From Canibacter oris (GTDB taxonomy: Bacteria > Actinomycetota > Actinomycetes > Actinomycetales > Microbacteriaceae): DNA of 62,297 nt. The notes under the pieces are model-generated. The model saw nothing but the letters and a program-made list of their open reading frames with translations. It had not been told where the DNA came from and ran no database searches. How positions within the stretch are numbered: position 1 is the stretch's first letter; every line of letters begins with the position of its first letter. Location of the stretch: positions 1 to 62,297 of the forward strand of contig NZ_JACIFD010000011.1 of the NCBI RefSeq assembly GCF_014197205.1. Direction: 5' to 3'. This document shows, piece after piece, positions 34,582 to 44,215 of this stretch. The translations under genes and the position numbers were made by a program.

Positions 34582-36237
34582 TCATATTCGCGCTATCCTC
34601 ACGCTAAAAATCACGGCGGCAGTTGCGGCGGGCAGCAACCCCCACAGTAACGCAAACCAGGCGCCGTACTTGGTAGCGATAGTTTCTCCGGTGAGCACCG
34701 GAACATCCGCGGTGATCACCCCGGGAGTGAAAGCGGCGATGCTCGCGAGACTGCTGCCATCGGGAGCCAGGATTTGGCTCTGGCCCACGGTTGAAATATT
34801 CACCAGGGCGCGTCCTGCGCTGAGCGCCTGCAATTTCGTCAGTGCGAGCTGCTGCAAACTCTCGTCGGTGCGTCCAAAATCAGCGTTATTGGTGAGGGCC
34901 ACAAACAGCTCCGCCCCGCCGTCAAGCATCGCGGTGGTTTGCCGATCAAAAGTGATATCAAAGCAGATTGCATGCCCGATCGCTGCCTGCCGCAGGGTGT
35001 GCACACTGGGGCGCTCACCGGGCAGATACTCTAATTGCACCAGATCCACCAGCTCCGGGGCGAACATTCTAAAAAACTCCCGATTTGGCATAAACTCACC
35101 AAACGGCACCGGATTGTATTTATCGTAGCGAGCCGTAACCTCACCCGCTGCGGTGACCGTGACGGCAGCATTAAAAGCCGTACCATCGCCCGGATTTTGT
35201 CCGGGGAGGATCGTGCCAACCATAATATCCGCACCGCTGAAGGCAGCTAGCTGCTGCAGCTCACGCATCCGCCGGGGCGAGCCGGTGACGTTAAACTCAG
35301 CGCCGTTTTCTGGCCACACGATAAGCTCCGGACGCGGCGCAGCCGGATCCAAACCCTCTAAAAATGCTGTAGTAGCGTCAAAGTGTGCCCGAAACACATC
35401 GCCGTTTTCCCGGTCGTCAAAAATTCCAGCTTTCGCGTTGCCTTGCACCGCAGCGATGCGGATGTTGTCACGCTGCGTGAGCACAGGCTGCGGCAGTAAC
35501 AGCTGTGCTGCCAACACCGTGACAGTAAGCAGCGCCGCGCCTAGAATCGGTCGCAGCCGGGCGGCTGGAACGGAGTCCAGCCAAGCGACTGCCGCGAAGC
35601 GCATCCCCGTGGGTGAAACGGTACGCGGTTGAGATGGTGGCAGTTCACGTGAAGCATGACGTAGCACAGCAAAGGTTGCCACCGGTAGCACCCCCGCAAA
35701 AACCAAAACCGCGCCGGTAGCAGCAACTCCCCAAAAGCTCACCGCGCCCGCAAAGGGACTATCAGCAAAACTCGCCGCAAATCGACCCCACGCAAAGCCC
35801 CCGTATGGCCAACTCGACTCCCCCAGCTCCCGTAATAGCCACAGCCCCGCGTAAACCGCAGCCAGTGCTACACTCTGCACTAGCGACCTGACAACAACAG
35901 GAAGCTGAGGTAGGCATAGCAGCCGTGCCAGCGATGTCAGTAACACCGTCACCAGCACATTAAAAACTGTAAACCACAGTGTCATAAAACCAGCTAAAGC
36001 CAGCCACGGCACCGCACCCAGATAAAGCGTCAACCAGTGCAGATGCGGCAACCAGAAAGCTGCGCCGCCCAGCGCACCCACGAGGGCAGCAACCCGCTTA
36101 CCTGATCCATAAATAGCCGCAAAATAACAGCCAACCGCGACAAACGCCAGCGGCCAAATACCAGAGCCTGGTCGCGATAAATCTAGCAACACACCGCCGG
36201 TAACAGCCAGTAATCCCCGCCACAGCACCGCAAACAC
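34582..36237 (-). CDS. lnt: Apolipoprotein N-acyltransferase
   Basis: Lnt adds the third acyl chain to lipoproteins at the membrane surface. The 551-residue protein has an N-terminal half with about seven membrane segments and a nitrilase-fold domain. Catalytic residues are visible in ELIVWPENGAEF (Glu), ARYDKYNPVPFGEF (Lys) and GHAICFDITFD (Cys). The start is GTG, 2 nt after the helY stop. Lipoprotein substrates in this window could include CtaC and the FKBP protein. A short membrane segment also lies at the C terminus. Confidence 0.92.
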   Translation of the reverse strand: MFAVLWRGLLAVTGGVLLDLSRPGSGIWPLAFVAVGCYFAAIYGSGKRVAALVGALGGAAFWLPHLHWLTLYLGAVPWLALAGFMTLWFTVFNVLVTVLLTSLARLLCLPQLPVVVRSLVQSVALAAVYAGLWLLRELGESSWPYGGFAWGRFAASFADSPFAGAVSFWGVAATGAVLVFAGVLPVATFAVLRHASRELPPSQPRTVSPTGMRFAAVAWLDSVPAARLRPILGAALLTVTVLAAQLLLPQPVLTQRDNIRIAAVQGNAKAGIFDDRENGDVFRAHFDATTAFLEGLDPAAPRPELIVWPENGAEFNVTGSPRRMRELQQLAAFSGADIMVGTILPGQNPGDGTAFNAAVTVTAAGEVTARYDKYNPVPFGEFMPNREFFRMFAPELVDLVQLEYLPGERPSVHTLRQAAIGHAICFDITFDRQTTAMLDGGAELFVALTNNADFGRTDESLQQLALTKLQALSAGRALVNISTVGQSQILAPDGSSLASIAAFTPGVITADVPVLTGETIATKYGAWFALLWGLLPAATAAVIFSVRIARI

Positions 36238-36239
36238 CG

Positions 36240-38519
36240 CTACGCCTCCACCAGGCCGTAAACAATAGCCGTGCGTGCCGCCCGCGCGGTATTAACCACT
36301 TCCAACAGCGCCAGTGCCGCATCCGCAGGCAAAGCGACCTCACTGTTCAGCACCGTCTCACCCGCCGCAACCAGCTGCCCCAGCAGGTCAGCGGTCTGCT
36401 TCACCCACCGCAGAAAATCGCCGACGTTCAATTCACTGTGCTCCAAAATTTCATCCAGTGGCACTTCGCGAGCCCAGGCATGCATAACCCACGCGTTATA
36501 AGCGAAAGGCGCCAGAGTTTGCGGCAGCGCAAAATCTTCCTCAAGCGCATCCAAGCGCATAAAAATCCCGGCAGTGCGTTCCAAAGCAACATCGTAGGCA
36601 CCGCTTAAAGGGGTGCCGTAACCCGCGTCATTACGGCGCGGCTCATAGGTGAGACAGCTCACAATAGCAGCCAGCTCGTAAGCATCTAAGCCCTCCCACG
36701 CACCGCTGCGTAAACACTCCGCCGCTAGCAGCGCTTTTTCGCCGTGGATCCGCGCCAGTGCCAGACCCCACACTGTGGGGCGCAGCACCTCCAGCTGCGC
36801 AGTCTGCGACACCAACTGCTGGCTGTAAACGGCTTCAGGTAAGCTGGCAGGAACCAACGCTACCTGTGCGGCCAGAGTAGTTGGCTCAGCCAAATAGCCA
36901 AGCGTGCGCAAAACCGTGATAACTCGCTCAAAAACCCGGCTGATGTTCCCGGTGCGACGATTTAGCTGCCGAGTCAAACTCCGCATCTGCTTACTCAGCT
37001 TCTGCGCCCGCGCCTCCCAGCGCCGGGCAATTTCCACATCAGTAGCCGCAGCAATCGCGTTTTGGTAGCCCTGAAGCGACTCCTGCATGCGCTGCAGCTG
37101 CATGGCATCACCGGCGAGAGAACGATCCGCCTGGAACTGCGCAAAAGAGCGCTCCAGCACATCTCGCACGACCGCAACCTCGCGCGAGCGCAGCAGATTC
37201 ACAGCCATATTGTAGGTCGGCCTAAACGATGACAAAACCGGATAGGTGCGAGCCGCAGTGAGACCCTCCAAAACTTCCAGATCCAGTGAGTTTTCCCACA
37301 GAATTATGGCGTGACCCTCGGTGTCGATACCGCGCCTGCCAGCGCGACCCGTTAGCTGTGTGAACTCCCCGCTAGAAAGATAAACTCGCTCATCGCCGTT
37401 AAACTTCTTCAGCTTCTCAATCACCACCGCTTTCGCCGGCATATTAATGCCGAGTGCCAGCGTCTCAGTGGCAAACACCACCTTCACCAGCCGTTGCTGA
37501 AACAGCTGCTCCACAATCAACTTCTGCTGTGGCAGTAGCCCCGCATGATGCGCGGCAACCCCGCGCTCCAAGCCCCGCAGCCAGCTGTTGAGGCGCAGCG
37601 CTCGCCGCTCTGACGGCGTCAGCTGCTGCAAAACCTGCTGCGCCGCCGCACGAATCTCTAGGCGTTCCGACCTGGTCGTTAGAGAAATGCCGTCAGCTAC
37701 ACAGCGAGTCACGGCCTGGTCACAACCGATACGACTGAAAATGAAGTAAATTGCCGGGGTCAGTCCGGTTTCTTGTAGTGCGTGCACAACCTGCGGCGCG
37801 CTGATACGGCTTGGAGCTTGCCGCCGCGGTGCTGCTGAGCGTGACCGTTTGCGCAGCGGCTTGAGACGCACAATCTCCGGATTAAAACGCCCCCTTACAT
37901 ACATCGGCAGCAGGCTCGAGCCGGTGAAGACGTGCTGGTACAGTGGCACCGGGCGTTCCTCAGAAATAATCACCTCGGTGTTGCCGCGCACCAGGTGCAT
38001 CCAATCGCCCAGCTCCTCCGCGTTGGACACCGTTGCTGACAGGCCAACAATTTTAATGTGCTGTGGCAGGTGCAGAATTATTTCTTCCCACACCGGGCCA
38101 CGGAAACGGTCTCCCAAAAAATGTACTTCGTCGAGTACCACGCTGTGGGTGCGTTCGAGGCGAGCCGGATCCGCATAAATAATATTGCGCAACACCTCGG
38201 TGGTCATCACCTTAATTGGCGCGTCAGGGTTTAACGTCACGTCGCCGGTAAGTAACGCCACCTGATCAGCGCCGTACTCTGCGCACAGCTCCGCGTGCTT
38301 CTGATTGGAGAGCGCCTTAATCGGAGCGGTGTACACAATCTCCAAATCAAACTCGCGCCGCGCCAAAGCAACTGCGAATTCTGCGACGGTTGTTTTGCCG
38401 GCGCCCGTGGGAGCCGCTACCAAAACCGAGCTGCCATCTTCTAAACACTGGCAGGCGGTACGTTGAAAAGCGTCTAGACGATAGCCGAGTTTGCCCTCAA
38501 AGGCCTCAAGCGCTGTCAT
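36240..38519 (-). CDS. helY: HelY-like DEAD/DEAH RNA helicase (Ski2 type)
   Basis: This 759-residue superfamily 2 helicase is related to Ski2/Mtr4. It has Walker A VAAPTGAGKTTVAEF near residue 34, motif Ia TAPIKALSNQK, the DEVHFLGD box (motif II), SATVSNAEELGDW (III), the FATETLALGINMPAKAV segment and motif VI QLTGRAGRRGIDTEG. The C-terminal DSHCT-like helical domain is present but short; many actinobacterial HelY proteins are nearer 900 residues. The role in RNA turnover is inferred. It lies between tatC and lnt. Confidence 0.92.
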   Translation of the reverse strand: MTALEAFEGKLGYRLDAFQRTACQCLEDGSSVLVAAPTGAGKTTVAEFAVALARREFDLEIVYTAPIKALSNQKHAELCAEYGADQVALLTGDVTLNPDAPIKVMTTEVLRNIIYADPARLERTHSVVLDEVHFLGDRFRGPVWEEIILHLPQHIKIVGLSATVSNAEELGDWMHLVRGNTEVIISEERPVPLYQHVFTGSSLLPMYVRGRFNPEIVRLKPLRKRSRSAAPRRQAPSRISAPQVVHALQETGLTPAIYFIFSRIGCDQAVTRCVADGISLTTRSERLEIRAAAQQVLQQLTPSERRALRLNSWLRGLERGVAAHHAGLLPQQKLIVEQLFQQRLVKVVFATETLALGINMPAKAVVIEKLKKFNGDERVYLSSGEFTQLTGRAGRRGIDTEGHAIILWENSLDLEVLEGLTAARTYPVLSSFRPTYNMAVNLLRSREVAVVRDVLERSFAQFQADRSLAGDAMQLQRMQESLQGYQNAIAAATDVEIARRWEARAQKLSKQMRSLTRQLNRRTGNISRVFERVITVLRTLGYLAEPTTLAAQVALVPASLPEAVYSQQLVSQTAQLEVLRPTVWGLALARIHGEKALLAAECLRSGAWEGLDAYELAAIVSCLTYEPRRNDAGYGTPLSGAYDVALERTAGIFMRLDALEEDFALPQTLAPFAYNAWVMHAWAREVPLDEILEHSELNVGDFLRWVKQTADLLGQLVAAGETVLNSEVALPADAALALLEVVNTARAARTAIVYGLVEA

Positions 38520-38534
38520 ATTGCTCCTTACGAA

Positions 38535-39329
38535 TTAGGAAAGCTCATACTCTGCCAGCTCAGCAGCCAGCTTTTTGTGCTTGCGGCGATCGTGCAGATA
38601 GCAGATACCGGCGGCCAGGAAATAAAGCACACACATCGCACCCCCAAGCAGCAGCATGCTACTGATATCCGCGGCCGGAGTGGTCATCGCTGCAAACACC
38701 GCAATAATCAAAACGGCAACCCGCCAGCTACGTAAAATAGTTGCCGCCGAGAGCACTCCTACAAAGTTCAAAAGCACAATAAACACCGGCAGCACGAACC
38801 CGATGCCAACAGCAAACATTAAGCGGGTCGCAAAGTTTAGATAGGTGCGAGCATCCAGCAAAAGCGCATCCTCAGCGGAACCAAAGCTGGTTAGCAGGCG
38901 CACAATATTTGGCAGCAAATACCAGGCTACGATCGCTCCACCCAAAAACAGCGGCACCGCGGCGGCGAGAAAAGCCACCGCGCCGAGTTTTTCTTTGCGG
39001 GTCAGCCCCGGAGAGAAGAATGCCCAAATTTGATACAACCAAATCGGACTACCGATGAAAATCGCAAGGAAAATACTAATGCGCAGCTTCAAATCAAAAG
39101 CGCCGGTGACGTCGGTGTAAGCGATGCTCGCCAAACGACCATCAGCGGCCGCCACCTCAGAAATCGGAACCCGCAGCAGATCCCACACTGAATCAGCCAA
39201 AAGCCACCCCGCTGTTGCCGCAACGATAATCGCCAGCGCAGAAATCATTAAACGCTTGCGCAGCTCAACGAGGTGCTCAGTGAGCCGCATACGAGCTTCA
39301 GGATTCTTCTTTCGGGAGGTTTTTGCCAC
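38535..39329 (-). CDS. tatC: Twin-arginine translocase subunit TatC
   Basis: TatC is the signal-peptide receptor of the Tat protein-export system. The 264-residue protein has six membrane segments and the family motif RLTEHLVELRKRLMISALAI near residue 15. LPVFIVLLNFVGVLSA and TTPAADISSMLLLGG also fit TatC. It begins 9 nt after the pafBC stop. No tatA gene lies between, although that is the usual order in actinobacteria; none is seen elsewhere in the window. The C terminus is short and basic (HDRRKHKK). Confidence 0.93.
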   Translation of the reverse strand: MAKTSRKKNPEARMRLTEHLVELRKRLMISALAIIVAATAGWLLADSVWDLLRVPISEVAAADGRLASIAYTDVTGAFDLKLRISIFLAIFIGSPIWLYQIWAFFSPGLTRKEKLGAVAFLAAAVPLFLGGAIVAWYLLPNIVRLLTSFGSAEDALLLDARTYLNFATRLMFAVGIGFVLPVFIVLLNFVGVLSAATILRSWRVAVLIIAVFAAMTTPAADISSMLLLGGAMCVLYFLAAGICYLHDRRKHKKLAAELAEYELS

Positions 39330-39338
39330 ACCAAAATT

Positions 39339-41549
39339 TTAGCGCAGTGCGGCGACCGTTGGCTGCGTAGATACTGTCTGGGAAGTTGTTGTCGCTGCCT
39401 GTCGGGTGTGTGCGGCCCAGTCTGCTACTAGCTGCCGCAGTTCTGGCGGCTCAAGTACCTCAACCGTGCCCGGAGCCGCTTGCACCACCTTCACAATATT
39501 CGCTGGGTCCCACAGCTTGATTTTGGCGTAGTGCCAAGCTGCGTCAGCTGCTGCCGTGGTGACGGCTGCATCTGCCTCGATTATCGCAGCGTGCAGTGGC
39601 TGCGCCGGGGTCGCCAGATAGAGAGGGTTGAAGCTGTGGAGCTTAATTTTCGCGGTTTCAGCAATGCACACCAGTGCGGTTACTGTGGTGCGTGCGGCGG
39701 TGGATCCGGGCACCGTGCCTTTTAAAATCTCGGTTATGTGCCCCGCATCCAGGTTGTGCGCAGCCACAAAATCGGCGCGTGGCCCAATGCTCAACTGTGA
39801 CATACGGGCCACCAAGAAATTTTTACGCGCCATACTGGTGAGGCATAAGCCGTGCAGTCGCCATCCGCTGTCACTGAGTTCCAAGCGCAAAGGCACTACC
39901 GTCCGGGAAGTGCGCTTGCCCGCAGCATCAATATAGCCGAAACAAGCCACGTTTTTAGCTGAGATGTGTGCCGCTAGCAGTTCCGCAGCCACGCTTGGAG
40001 CAGTCGCTAAGCGATCACTAGACACCGTTTGCGGTGTTACGTCGTTGCTGTTTGCGAGTGGTAGCTGCTCTAACCGCTCCTCCAGCTCCTGCAGCGCTGC
40101 AACTAACTGCTGCGGTAGCTGCGGAATCAGGGCTGCGATGCAGCGTCGCAGCAAACTGTAGTCTTGCGCGGTAAAAGCTGGTAACGGCAGTGTTGCTGCG
40201 CCCTCCATTATTACCCAGCCGCTATCTTCTGCTTGTGCCGTGTCAGTCGCAGTTGCAGCGGTAGCTTTCGATGTGTCAGTCGCAGCTGGAGCAAACTCAA
40301 AGCGGAGTCGCGGCGCATCGACGTGATGAGGTAAACCGGTCACGGTGAACAATCGGTTGAGCTGAGTTAGTGCCGTTAGCACGGTTTCGGAGCTCAATCC
40401 AAGTAACTCCGTAACCGGCAGCAATAAAAAATCACCGGTTTCTTGCAGCAGCTGTAGCAGCGTGGTGTGCAGCAAGCAGCGAGTTTCTATAGCCAAGCGT
40501 GATCCAGTCTGTGGCGGCACTGCAGCGGTTTGCGGAGGTAACACAAAATTACGGCTCGCAGCGGTTTCATGCTGAGCAGCGATTGTTGCTAATAATGCGT
40601 GGTAGCTCTGCCGTAGCTGTTGTGGCATGTGGATTACAACCGGCGTGTCTAAAGCGACCAGCTGCTCAGTTAACACCGCGGTATCGCCATAATTGAGCGT
40701 GTAATTGTTGGGCGCTGTTGCGGTTCTAAGACAGGTATTGTAGAGGCGAAGCAGACGCTGCACAGCTGGGGTTAGGGTGGTGAAGCTTAGCTCCGCGGAT
40801 GTAGCGCCTACGACGCGCTGTAGCTCTTGCACTTTGGCGCTGATTTCATCGGCATGCACCGTGACGGCAGGGTCGGTCAGTAGCGTGACTTCGGTGATAC
40901 GCGAAAGTAGAAAAGTGCGTATCGTATTCGTACGCTCTTCAAAGGCGAGCAGATGCCAGCGTTCCTGAGTGCGGTGTAGCTGCAGCGGAGAAACGGTGCG
41001 CAGATGAGGCACACGCCCTGGCAACGCGTAATTGAAGCGCACCTGCTGCTGCGCAGTGATTGCGGCGGAGAGATTAGCTACCAGCAGCATCTCCGCGGCA
41101 TTATCAACGGTGAGCTGGGCGAAGGGGTTATCAGGGTTGTAAAGGTGTGGCGCCAGCTTCAAGAGCAGCTCAAAATAGTCACCGCCTCGCTGCAGCGAAT
41201 GCCAGTGCTTTAGCGCTGTGCGCAGCAGCAGCTTTTCTAGCGCGGTGAAATTAAAGTCCGGCTGCGTGGCTTGCAATAACACATAAACAGCATGGTTTGC
41301 GCCACTGACTCGTTGCGATACTATTGCATAGCCAACACTGCGTAGCGCTGCGATATCACGGTTTAAAACCCGCTGCACTGAAGTTACGGAAGAACCTGCC
41401 AATTGCTCGTGGTAGCTAGGCACTAACTCCAGTAGCTGCTGCTTGGACAATCCAGTGGGATGGTGAGCGAGCGTCAGCAGCAGCTCGCTGAGCCGTGTTG
41501 GAGCAGCCTGATACTTAGCTTTTGATGCTCCGTGATGCTCACTCACCAT
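39339..41549 (-). CDS. pafBC: Fused WYL-domain transcription activator PafBC
   Basis: PafB and PafC form a heterodimer that activates DNA-repair genes independently of LexA in actinobacteria; here they are one 736-residue chain. Each half has an N-terminal winged helix (RLSELLLTLAHHPTGLSKQQ near residue 19; the second near 370), a WYL domain (LHRTQERWHLLAFEE near 205, and SDSGWRLHGLCLTSMARKNFL near 570) and a WCX extension. A Thr/Ala-rich linker follows about residue 425. Natural fusions are known, for example in Arthrobacter. The usual neighbour pafA is absent. Confidence 0.9.
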   Translation of the reverse strand: MVSEHHGASKAKYQAAPTRLSELLLTLAHHPTGLSKQQLLELVPSYHEQLAGSSVTSVQRVLNRDIAALRSVGYAIVSQRVSGANHAVYVLLQATQPDFNFTALEKLLLRTALKHWHSLQRGGDYFELLLKLAPHLYNPDNPFAQLTVDNAAEMLLVANLSAAITAQQQVRFNYALPGRVPHLRTVSPLQLHRTQERWHLLAFEERTNTIRTFLLSRITEVTLLTDPAVTVHADEISAKVQELQRVVGATSAELSFTTLTPAVQRLLRLYNTCLRTATAPNNYTLNYGDTAVLTEQLVALDTPVVIHMPQQLRQSYHALLATIAAQHETAASRNFVLPPQTAAVPPQTGSRLAIETRCLLHTTLLQLLQETGDFLLLPVTELLGLSSETVLTALTQLNRLFTVTGLPHHVDAPRLRFEFAPAATDTSKATAATATDTAQAEDSGWVIMEGAATLPLPAFTAQDYSLLRRCIAALIPQLPQQLVAALQELEERLEQLPLANSNDVTPQTVSSDRLATAPSVAAELLAAHISAKNVACFGYIDAAGKRTSRTVVPLRLELSDSGWRLHGLCLTSMARKNFLVARMSQLSIGPRADFVAAHNLDAGHITEILKGTVPGSTAARTTVTALVCIAETAKIKLHSFNPLYLATPAQPLHAAIIEADAAVTTAAADAAWHYAKIKLWDPANIVKVVQAAPGTVEVLEPPELRQLVADWAAHTRQAATTTSQTVSTQPTVAALR

Positions 41550-41557
41550 TGGCTGAG

Positions 41558-42490
41558 TTACCCGGCCAGCAGCAAGTCCACGACGATCACAGCGGCACCT
41601 GCGCCTGCACTAGCGGGCTGCAGCACCACTACCTGAGAGCCCAGCGGAATATCATTGAGTTTATCGCGCCAAGGAATATCAGGGGCATCCGCGGCCAGCA
41701 GCTGCGGGTTAGCGTTAGCAGTCCAGTTGGAGGTAATCACCTCTTGGTCTTCCCAAGCGACCGTTGTGTAACGCACCACTAGGTTGTCAGCGGGGGTAAT
41801 CATACGCCCGGTGCCCTTGATAGAAACCGCGGCTAGGGTCTCGGTAGGGGGTGCCTGTGGCGGTACCACTATGCCTGGAACCCCGTCAGCGGTACGTGTG
41901 ATTGCGGGGAAACCCGCGGGCAAGCGCTGTGGTTTACCCTCCGCCTTTGCACCGCTAACCGCAGCGACATCAAGCAGCACGACAGCGTTACTGCCTGCAC
42001 TGATACCGAACTGCGCGGCAAACGGCTCCGAATCAGCGGCAGAGTAAACGACTCGCACCTGGTCCCCCGCAGCAGCGCACTGAATCGCGCGTGACAATGC
42101 AGTCGCCTGTTCTGGTTCTTGCACCGCAAGGAAGTCTTGGGCGGTTTCGCCCTTCGCGGTGGTGCTATAAACCTGCTCGCCAGTTTTACCATCATAGATC
42201 GCAAGCTGTGATGCAACGAAGTCACCAGGCGTTGCTGGAGTGGTTGAATGTGGCGCCAGGGTGACGCTACGCTGGGATGCTGCCACGGTTGCCGCCGTTA
42301 CTGGGGTAAGCTGTGACGGGAATTTATCCCAGGTGGCTGGGAGTTCCGCGGACGCCGCCCCAGCGGTGAGCACTGGTCGGCAGTCGTCGCGGTGCGGGGC
42401 TGCGGTATCAGCGGCACCTGTGCAGCCGGACAGCAACATCGCGGCACAGCCAGCAACAATGGTTGCGAAGAGTTTACGATTAACGCTCAT
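41558..42490 (-). CDS. FKBP-like peptidyl-prolyl isomerase lipoprotein
   Basis: This 310-residue secreted lipoprotein starts at ATG 42490 with GAGGAAA upstream. The signal peptide ends in the lipobox LLSGC23. The C-terminal half matches FKBP: LVVRYTTVAWEDQEVITSNW, then LNDIPLGSQVVVLQPA and VIVVDLLLAG. The domain is short and several active-site aromatic residues look changed, so activity may be weak. FKBP genes beside pafBC are typical for the group. It overlaps the trmI stop by 11 nt. Confidence 0.8.
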   Translation of the reverse strand: MSVNRKLFATIVAGCAAMLLSGCTGAADTAAPHRDDCRPVLTAGAASAELPATWDKFPSQLTPVTAATVAASQRSVTLAPHSTTPATPGDFVASQLAIYDGKTGEQVYSTTAKGETAQDFLAVQEPEQATALSRAIQCAAAGDQVRVVYSAADSEPFAAQFGISAGSNAVVLLDVAAVSGAKAEGKPQRLPAGFPAITRTADGVPGIVVPPQAPPTETLAAVSIKGTGRMITPADNLVVRYTTVAWEDQEVITSNWTANANPQLLAADAPDIPWRDKLNDIPLGSQVVVLQPASAGAGAAVIVVDLLLAG

Positions 42491-43511
42491 TGGTTTCCTC
42501 CTGTGCAGCCTGTTGCGCTGCAGAATTTGTTGCGGTGCCACCTGGGTTAAGGCGATCCGCAGCGAATTTTTGTGCTTCTCGAACTTTTTTGCGCAACGCC
42601 CGCTCGCTTTTAACCATCTGCCCCACCATATCGGGGGTCCAGGCTGCGACATCTTCATCGGTGTAGTCGCTCTTTGAAGCGCGACGCTTCAGTTCTGGCA
42701 GCACCACGCCGTCAGAGAGCTTCCGGGCCGTGACCAAAAAACCGGTGTGTCCCACCATGCGATGGTCAGGGCGAACCGCTAAACCCTCCACGTGCCAGCC
42801 GCGCACCATAGTCTCAGAAGCGTTCGGATGGGTGAAGCGACCGCTTGCGCGCAGCGCCTCCACGAAGCGTGACATCTGCGTTACGGTCGCGATATAACCA
42901 ATTATTACACCACCAGGCACCAGTGCGTCAGCCGCCGCATCAATACATTCCCACGGCGCAAGCATGTCGAGCACGACACGATCCACGCTGCCTTGCTCAG
43001 CGGCGGTCGGCAGCACATCTTGAAAATCACCGATGGAGAGCTGCCAATTAGCGGGCTGTTCACCGTAGAAAGCTGCCACGTTGGCGCTGGCGACCTCGCC
43101 AAACTCCTCGCGACGTTCAATTGAGTGCAGCTGTCCGCTGTCACCTAGCGCCCGCAGCAGGTGCAGCGTTAAAGCACCTGAGCCCACGCCGGCTTCAACT
43201 ACTCGCATTCCCGGGGCGATATCAGCGAGTGACAAAATCTGTGCCGCGTCTTTTGGATACACGATGGCGGCACCGCGAGGCATTGCCATCACAAAATCAG
43301 ATAGCAGGGGGCGGATCGCGAAAAACTCTGCGCGCTCGCCCATTTGCAAAACTGAAGCATCGTCACAGCCCACAATATCACTGTGCGGAATCATGCCCCA
43401 GTGGGTGTGAAATTCACCTTCTGGAACCAGAGTGATGCTGTAGCGCTTCCCGCGCGGGCCGGTTAACTGTACTCTATCGCCGTAGACAAATGGACCGCGC
43501 TGTGCGCTCAT
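42480..43511 (-). CDS. trmI: tRNA (adenine58-N1)-methyltransferase
   Basis: TrmI methylates A58 in the T-loop of tRNA. The 343-residue protein has the N-terminal barrel with RGPFVYGDRVQLTGPRGKRY and the SAM-binding VVEAGVGSGALTLHLLRALG near residue 107. DRVVLDMLAPWECIDAAADAL (motif with D/N-P-like turn) follows, along with GWHVEGLAVRPDHRMVGHTGFL. The C-terminal tail past residue 300 is charged and variable. In most actinobacteria arc/mpa follows; here an FKBP gene does. Its start overlaps the HAD gene stop by 4 nt. Confidence 0.94.
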   Translation of the reverse strand: MSAQRGPFVYGDRVQLTGPRGKRYSITLVPEGEFHTHWGMIPHSDIVGCDDASVLQMGERAEFFAIRPLLSDFVMAMPRGAAIVYPKDAAQILSLADIAPGMRVVEAGVGSGALTLHLLRALGDSGQLHSIERREEFGEVASANVAAFYGEQPANWQLSIGDFQDVLPTAAEQGSVDRVVLDMLAPWECIDAAADALVPGGVIIGYIATVTQMSRFVEALRASGRFTHPNASETMVRGWHVEGLAVRPDHRMVGHTGFLVTARKLSDGVVLPELKRRASKSDYTDEDVAAWTPDMVGQMVKSERALRKKVREAQKFAADRLNPGGTATNSAAQQAAQEETNER

Positions 43512-44215
43512 AGTTTAGCTCCCTGATTGTAACCACCTGGCACTGGTTCAGTGCCCCTGTACTTATTAAACACTGCAAACCAGGTTTCTAAATCATATTC
43601 TTGCAGAGAGTCGACAATAATGTGCGCCTCACAGTTAGAAATATCGACCAGGTTTCGTACACCCACAGTGACCCCGCCGCTGGCGGCGCCGGAGGCGATT
43701 CCGGTAACCGAGTCTTCAAAAATTAAGCAGTCCCGGATGTCGGCTCCGGCGAGAGCAGCTCCGCGCAGGTACGGTTCAGGATGTGGCTTATGTGCGGTGA
43801 CCTGATCTGCCCCTAGAACTTTACTGAAGGTGTTTTCTGGCAGCAGCTGCGCGACAGCGTTGCCGATGCTGCTCAGCGCCATCGTCACCATCACATTTGG
43901 AATCCCTGCGTGCTTTGCAGCGGCGAGAGTTTCACGCGCACCGGGGCGCCAAGATACCTCCGTTTGGCTATACAGCTCGAGCACACGTCGCACTTTGCGC
44001 TCCACGATTTCATCAGCGCTTAGTGCAACACCGTGCTGCTGTAGAATTTCCGCAGCTTTCCAGAGACTGAGGCCAACCATGCTCAGGCCGGTTTCGCGGG
44101 TAATCGTTGCATTATGTTCTGCTAAAAGCTCGGTTGCGGCCCGCTCCCACAGCGGATCCGAGTTTACAATAGTGCCGTCCATATCCCATAGCAGGGCGTG
44201 CGGTGCGCGACTCAT
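43508..44215 (-). CDS. HAD family hydrolase (beta-phosphoglucomutase-like)
   Basis: This 235-residue HAD hydrolase has D11-M-D13-GTIVNSDPLW (nucleophile and general acid), VMVTMALSS (Ser/Thr), KPHPEPYLRGA (Lys) and IFEDSVTGIASG (metal Asp). A helical cap lies between residues 20 and 85. Substrates of this class are small phosphorylated metabolites, here unknown. It overlaps mshC and trmI by 4 nt each, so it is tightly coupled to both. A similar HAD gene between mshC and trmI is common in the group. Confidence 0.87.
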   Translation of the reverse strand: MSRAPHALLWDMDGTIVNSDPLWERAATELLAEHNATITRETGLSMVGLSLWKAAEILQQHGVALSADEIVERKVRRVLELYSQTEVSWRPGARETLAAAKHAGIPNVMVTMALSSIGNAVAQLLPENTFSKVLGADQVTAHKPHPEPYLRGAALAGADIRDCLIFEDSVTGIASGAASGGVTVGVRNLVDISNCEAHIIVDSLQEYDLETWFAVFNKYRGTEPVPGGYNQGAKL

